From CAYMBP01 sp964388745 (GTDB lineage Bacteria > Babelota > Babeliae > Babelales > RVW-14), in the NCBI GenBank assembly GCA_964388745.1, contig CAYMBP010000030.1:1-13108 (forward strand): DNA of 13,108 nt. The letters are read 5' to 3'. The first letter of the stretch is position 1; each line of letters begins with the position of its first letter. Under the pieces are notes generated by a model. The model worked only from the letters and a program-made list of their open reading frames with translations. It ran no database searches and was not told the origin of the DNA. A program made the translations under genes and the position numbers. This document shows, one piece after another, positions 12,578 to 13,108 of the stretch.

Positions 12578-13108
12578 ATGAAGCGGGTACTTATCAAAAT
12601 AAGTGGCGAACTTTTTACAAGTGACCAACAGACGTCTCTTCCTATTGATAAAGCTACCACAGACAAACTCGCCCAACAAATTAAAGAACTTTCAATAAAT
12701 TATAAAATAGGTATAGTCCTTGGTGCTGGTAACTTTTTTAGAGGAAGCCAGCATGGGACTGCCCTAGGTCTTTCTCGCTGTCGATCTGATCAGGTCGGAA
12801 TGCTTGGTACCGTTATGAACGGCCTCATGCTTCAAGAAATTCTTACCCAACATAACGTTTCAAGTGCAATTTCAAGTGCTTTTTTGATTCCTGGTGTAGT
12901 TGACAACCATACACTTGCTCAACAAGATGCGTTATTCGATTCACACAACACGATTATTTTTGTTGGTGGCACCGGCAATCCCCTTTTTAGCACTGACACA
13001 TGTGCTGTTATTCGCGCTGTGCAAATGAATGCTTGTGAACTATGGAAAGCAACAAAAGTCGACTATGTCTATTCAAAAGATCCAGTGAAGTATGCTGATG
13101 CTGAACCA
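12578..13108 (+). CDS. pyrH: UMP kinase (partial, runs off the right edge)
   Basis: 177 codons are present with no stop. It phosphorylates UMP to UDP in pyrimidine nucleotide synthesis, as a cytoplasmic hexamer of the amino-acid-kinase fold. I translated it by hand: VLIKISGELF (4-13), VLGAGNFFRG (51-60, usually GGGN), DQVGMLGTVMNGLML (74-88), a GTGNPLFSTDT block that binds phosphate, and LWKATKVDYVYSKDP, which is near-canonical. About 60 residues of the C-terminus are missing. The ATG follows the tsf stop directly (TAA|ATG) without a strong Shine-Dalgarno, which suggests translational coupling. tsf-pyrH(-frr) is a classic order; frr may lie beyond the window. Confidence 0.95.
   Translation, partial: MKRVLIKISGELFTSDQQTSLPIDKATTDKLAQQIKELSINYKIGIVLGAGNFFRGSQHGTALGLSRCRSDQVGMLGTVMNGLMLQEILTQHNVSSAISSAFLIPGVVDNHTLAQQDALFDSHNTIIFVGGTGNPLFSTDTCAVIRAVQMNACELWKATKVDYVYSKDPVKYADAEP

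Noticed and set aside
12308..12679. 123-codon minus-strand ORF across the tsf/pyrH junction
   Set aside because: It is antisense to two well-supported genes and Phe/Asn/Lys-rich as expected from AT-rich antisense.

Overview
The window is bacterial and AT-rich (roughly 40% G+C by eye, not computed). It uses the standard genetic code and Shine-Dalgarno starts, three of them GTG. It holds a housekeeping block (fatty-acid/phospholipid synthesis, GluRS, L32, EF-Ts, UMP kinase) beside a small accessory block (DUF4143-type ATPase, a HEPN/MNT pair, a solo MNT, an orphan membrane protein). Hairpin-forming intergenic repeats, tight gene spacing and a rearranged fab cluster would fit a reduced, possibly host-associated lineage such as the Dependentiae or a Rickettsiales-like group. 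That placement is a guess from style and no marker gene was used.

Layout. Positions 1-74 hold the end of a GC-rich structured repeat. Positions 75-3271 (all minus) hold, in transcription order, a signal-peptide membrane protein, a solo MNT nucleotidyltransferase, an MNT/HEPN toxin-antitoxin-like pair with overlapping genes, and an AAA ATPase/DUF4143 protein. Positions 3272-3998 have no convincing protein gene. They carry a plus-strand promoter-to-terminator unit that could be a roughly 310-nt RNA, one copy of a dispersed repeat, and several hairpins including the fabF terminator. Positions 3999-6399 (minus) are fabG-acpP-fabF with their own promoter. Positions 6400-6766 hold that promoter, a second repeat copy and the fabD terminator. 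Positions 6767-9960 (minus) are a YfgM-like TPR protein, gltX and fabD. A terminator at about 10006-10041 separates them from rpmF-plsX (10078-11392, minus). Positions 11393-11698 are a divergent promoter region, and tsf-pyrH (plus) run off the right edge.

How the genes fit together. PlsX, FabD, FabG, AcpP and FabF cover acyl-phosphate formation, malonyl loading, ketoreduction, the acyl carrier and chain elongation. The usual fabH between plsX and fabD is absent; a membrane-anchored TPR protein and gltX occupy that place. Two intrinsic terminators split the classical rpmF-plsX-fab string into three minus-strand transcription units. The tsf gene lacks its usual upstream partner rpsB and has its own extended -10 promoter, but it abuts pyrH as usual.

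The best leads are the putative plus-strand RNA at 3305-3656, the solo MNT protein that has lost its third catalytic aspartate and is bracketed by a 19-nt repeat, and the dispersed hairpin repeat on either side of the fabG-acpP-fabF unit.
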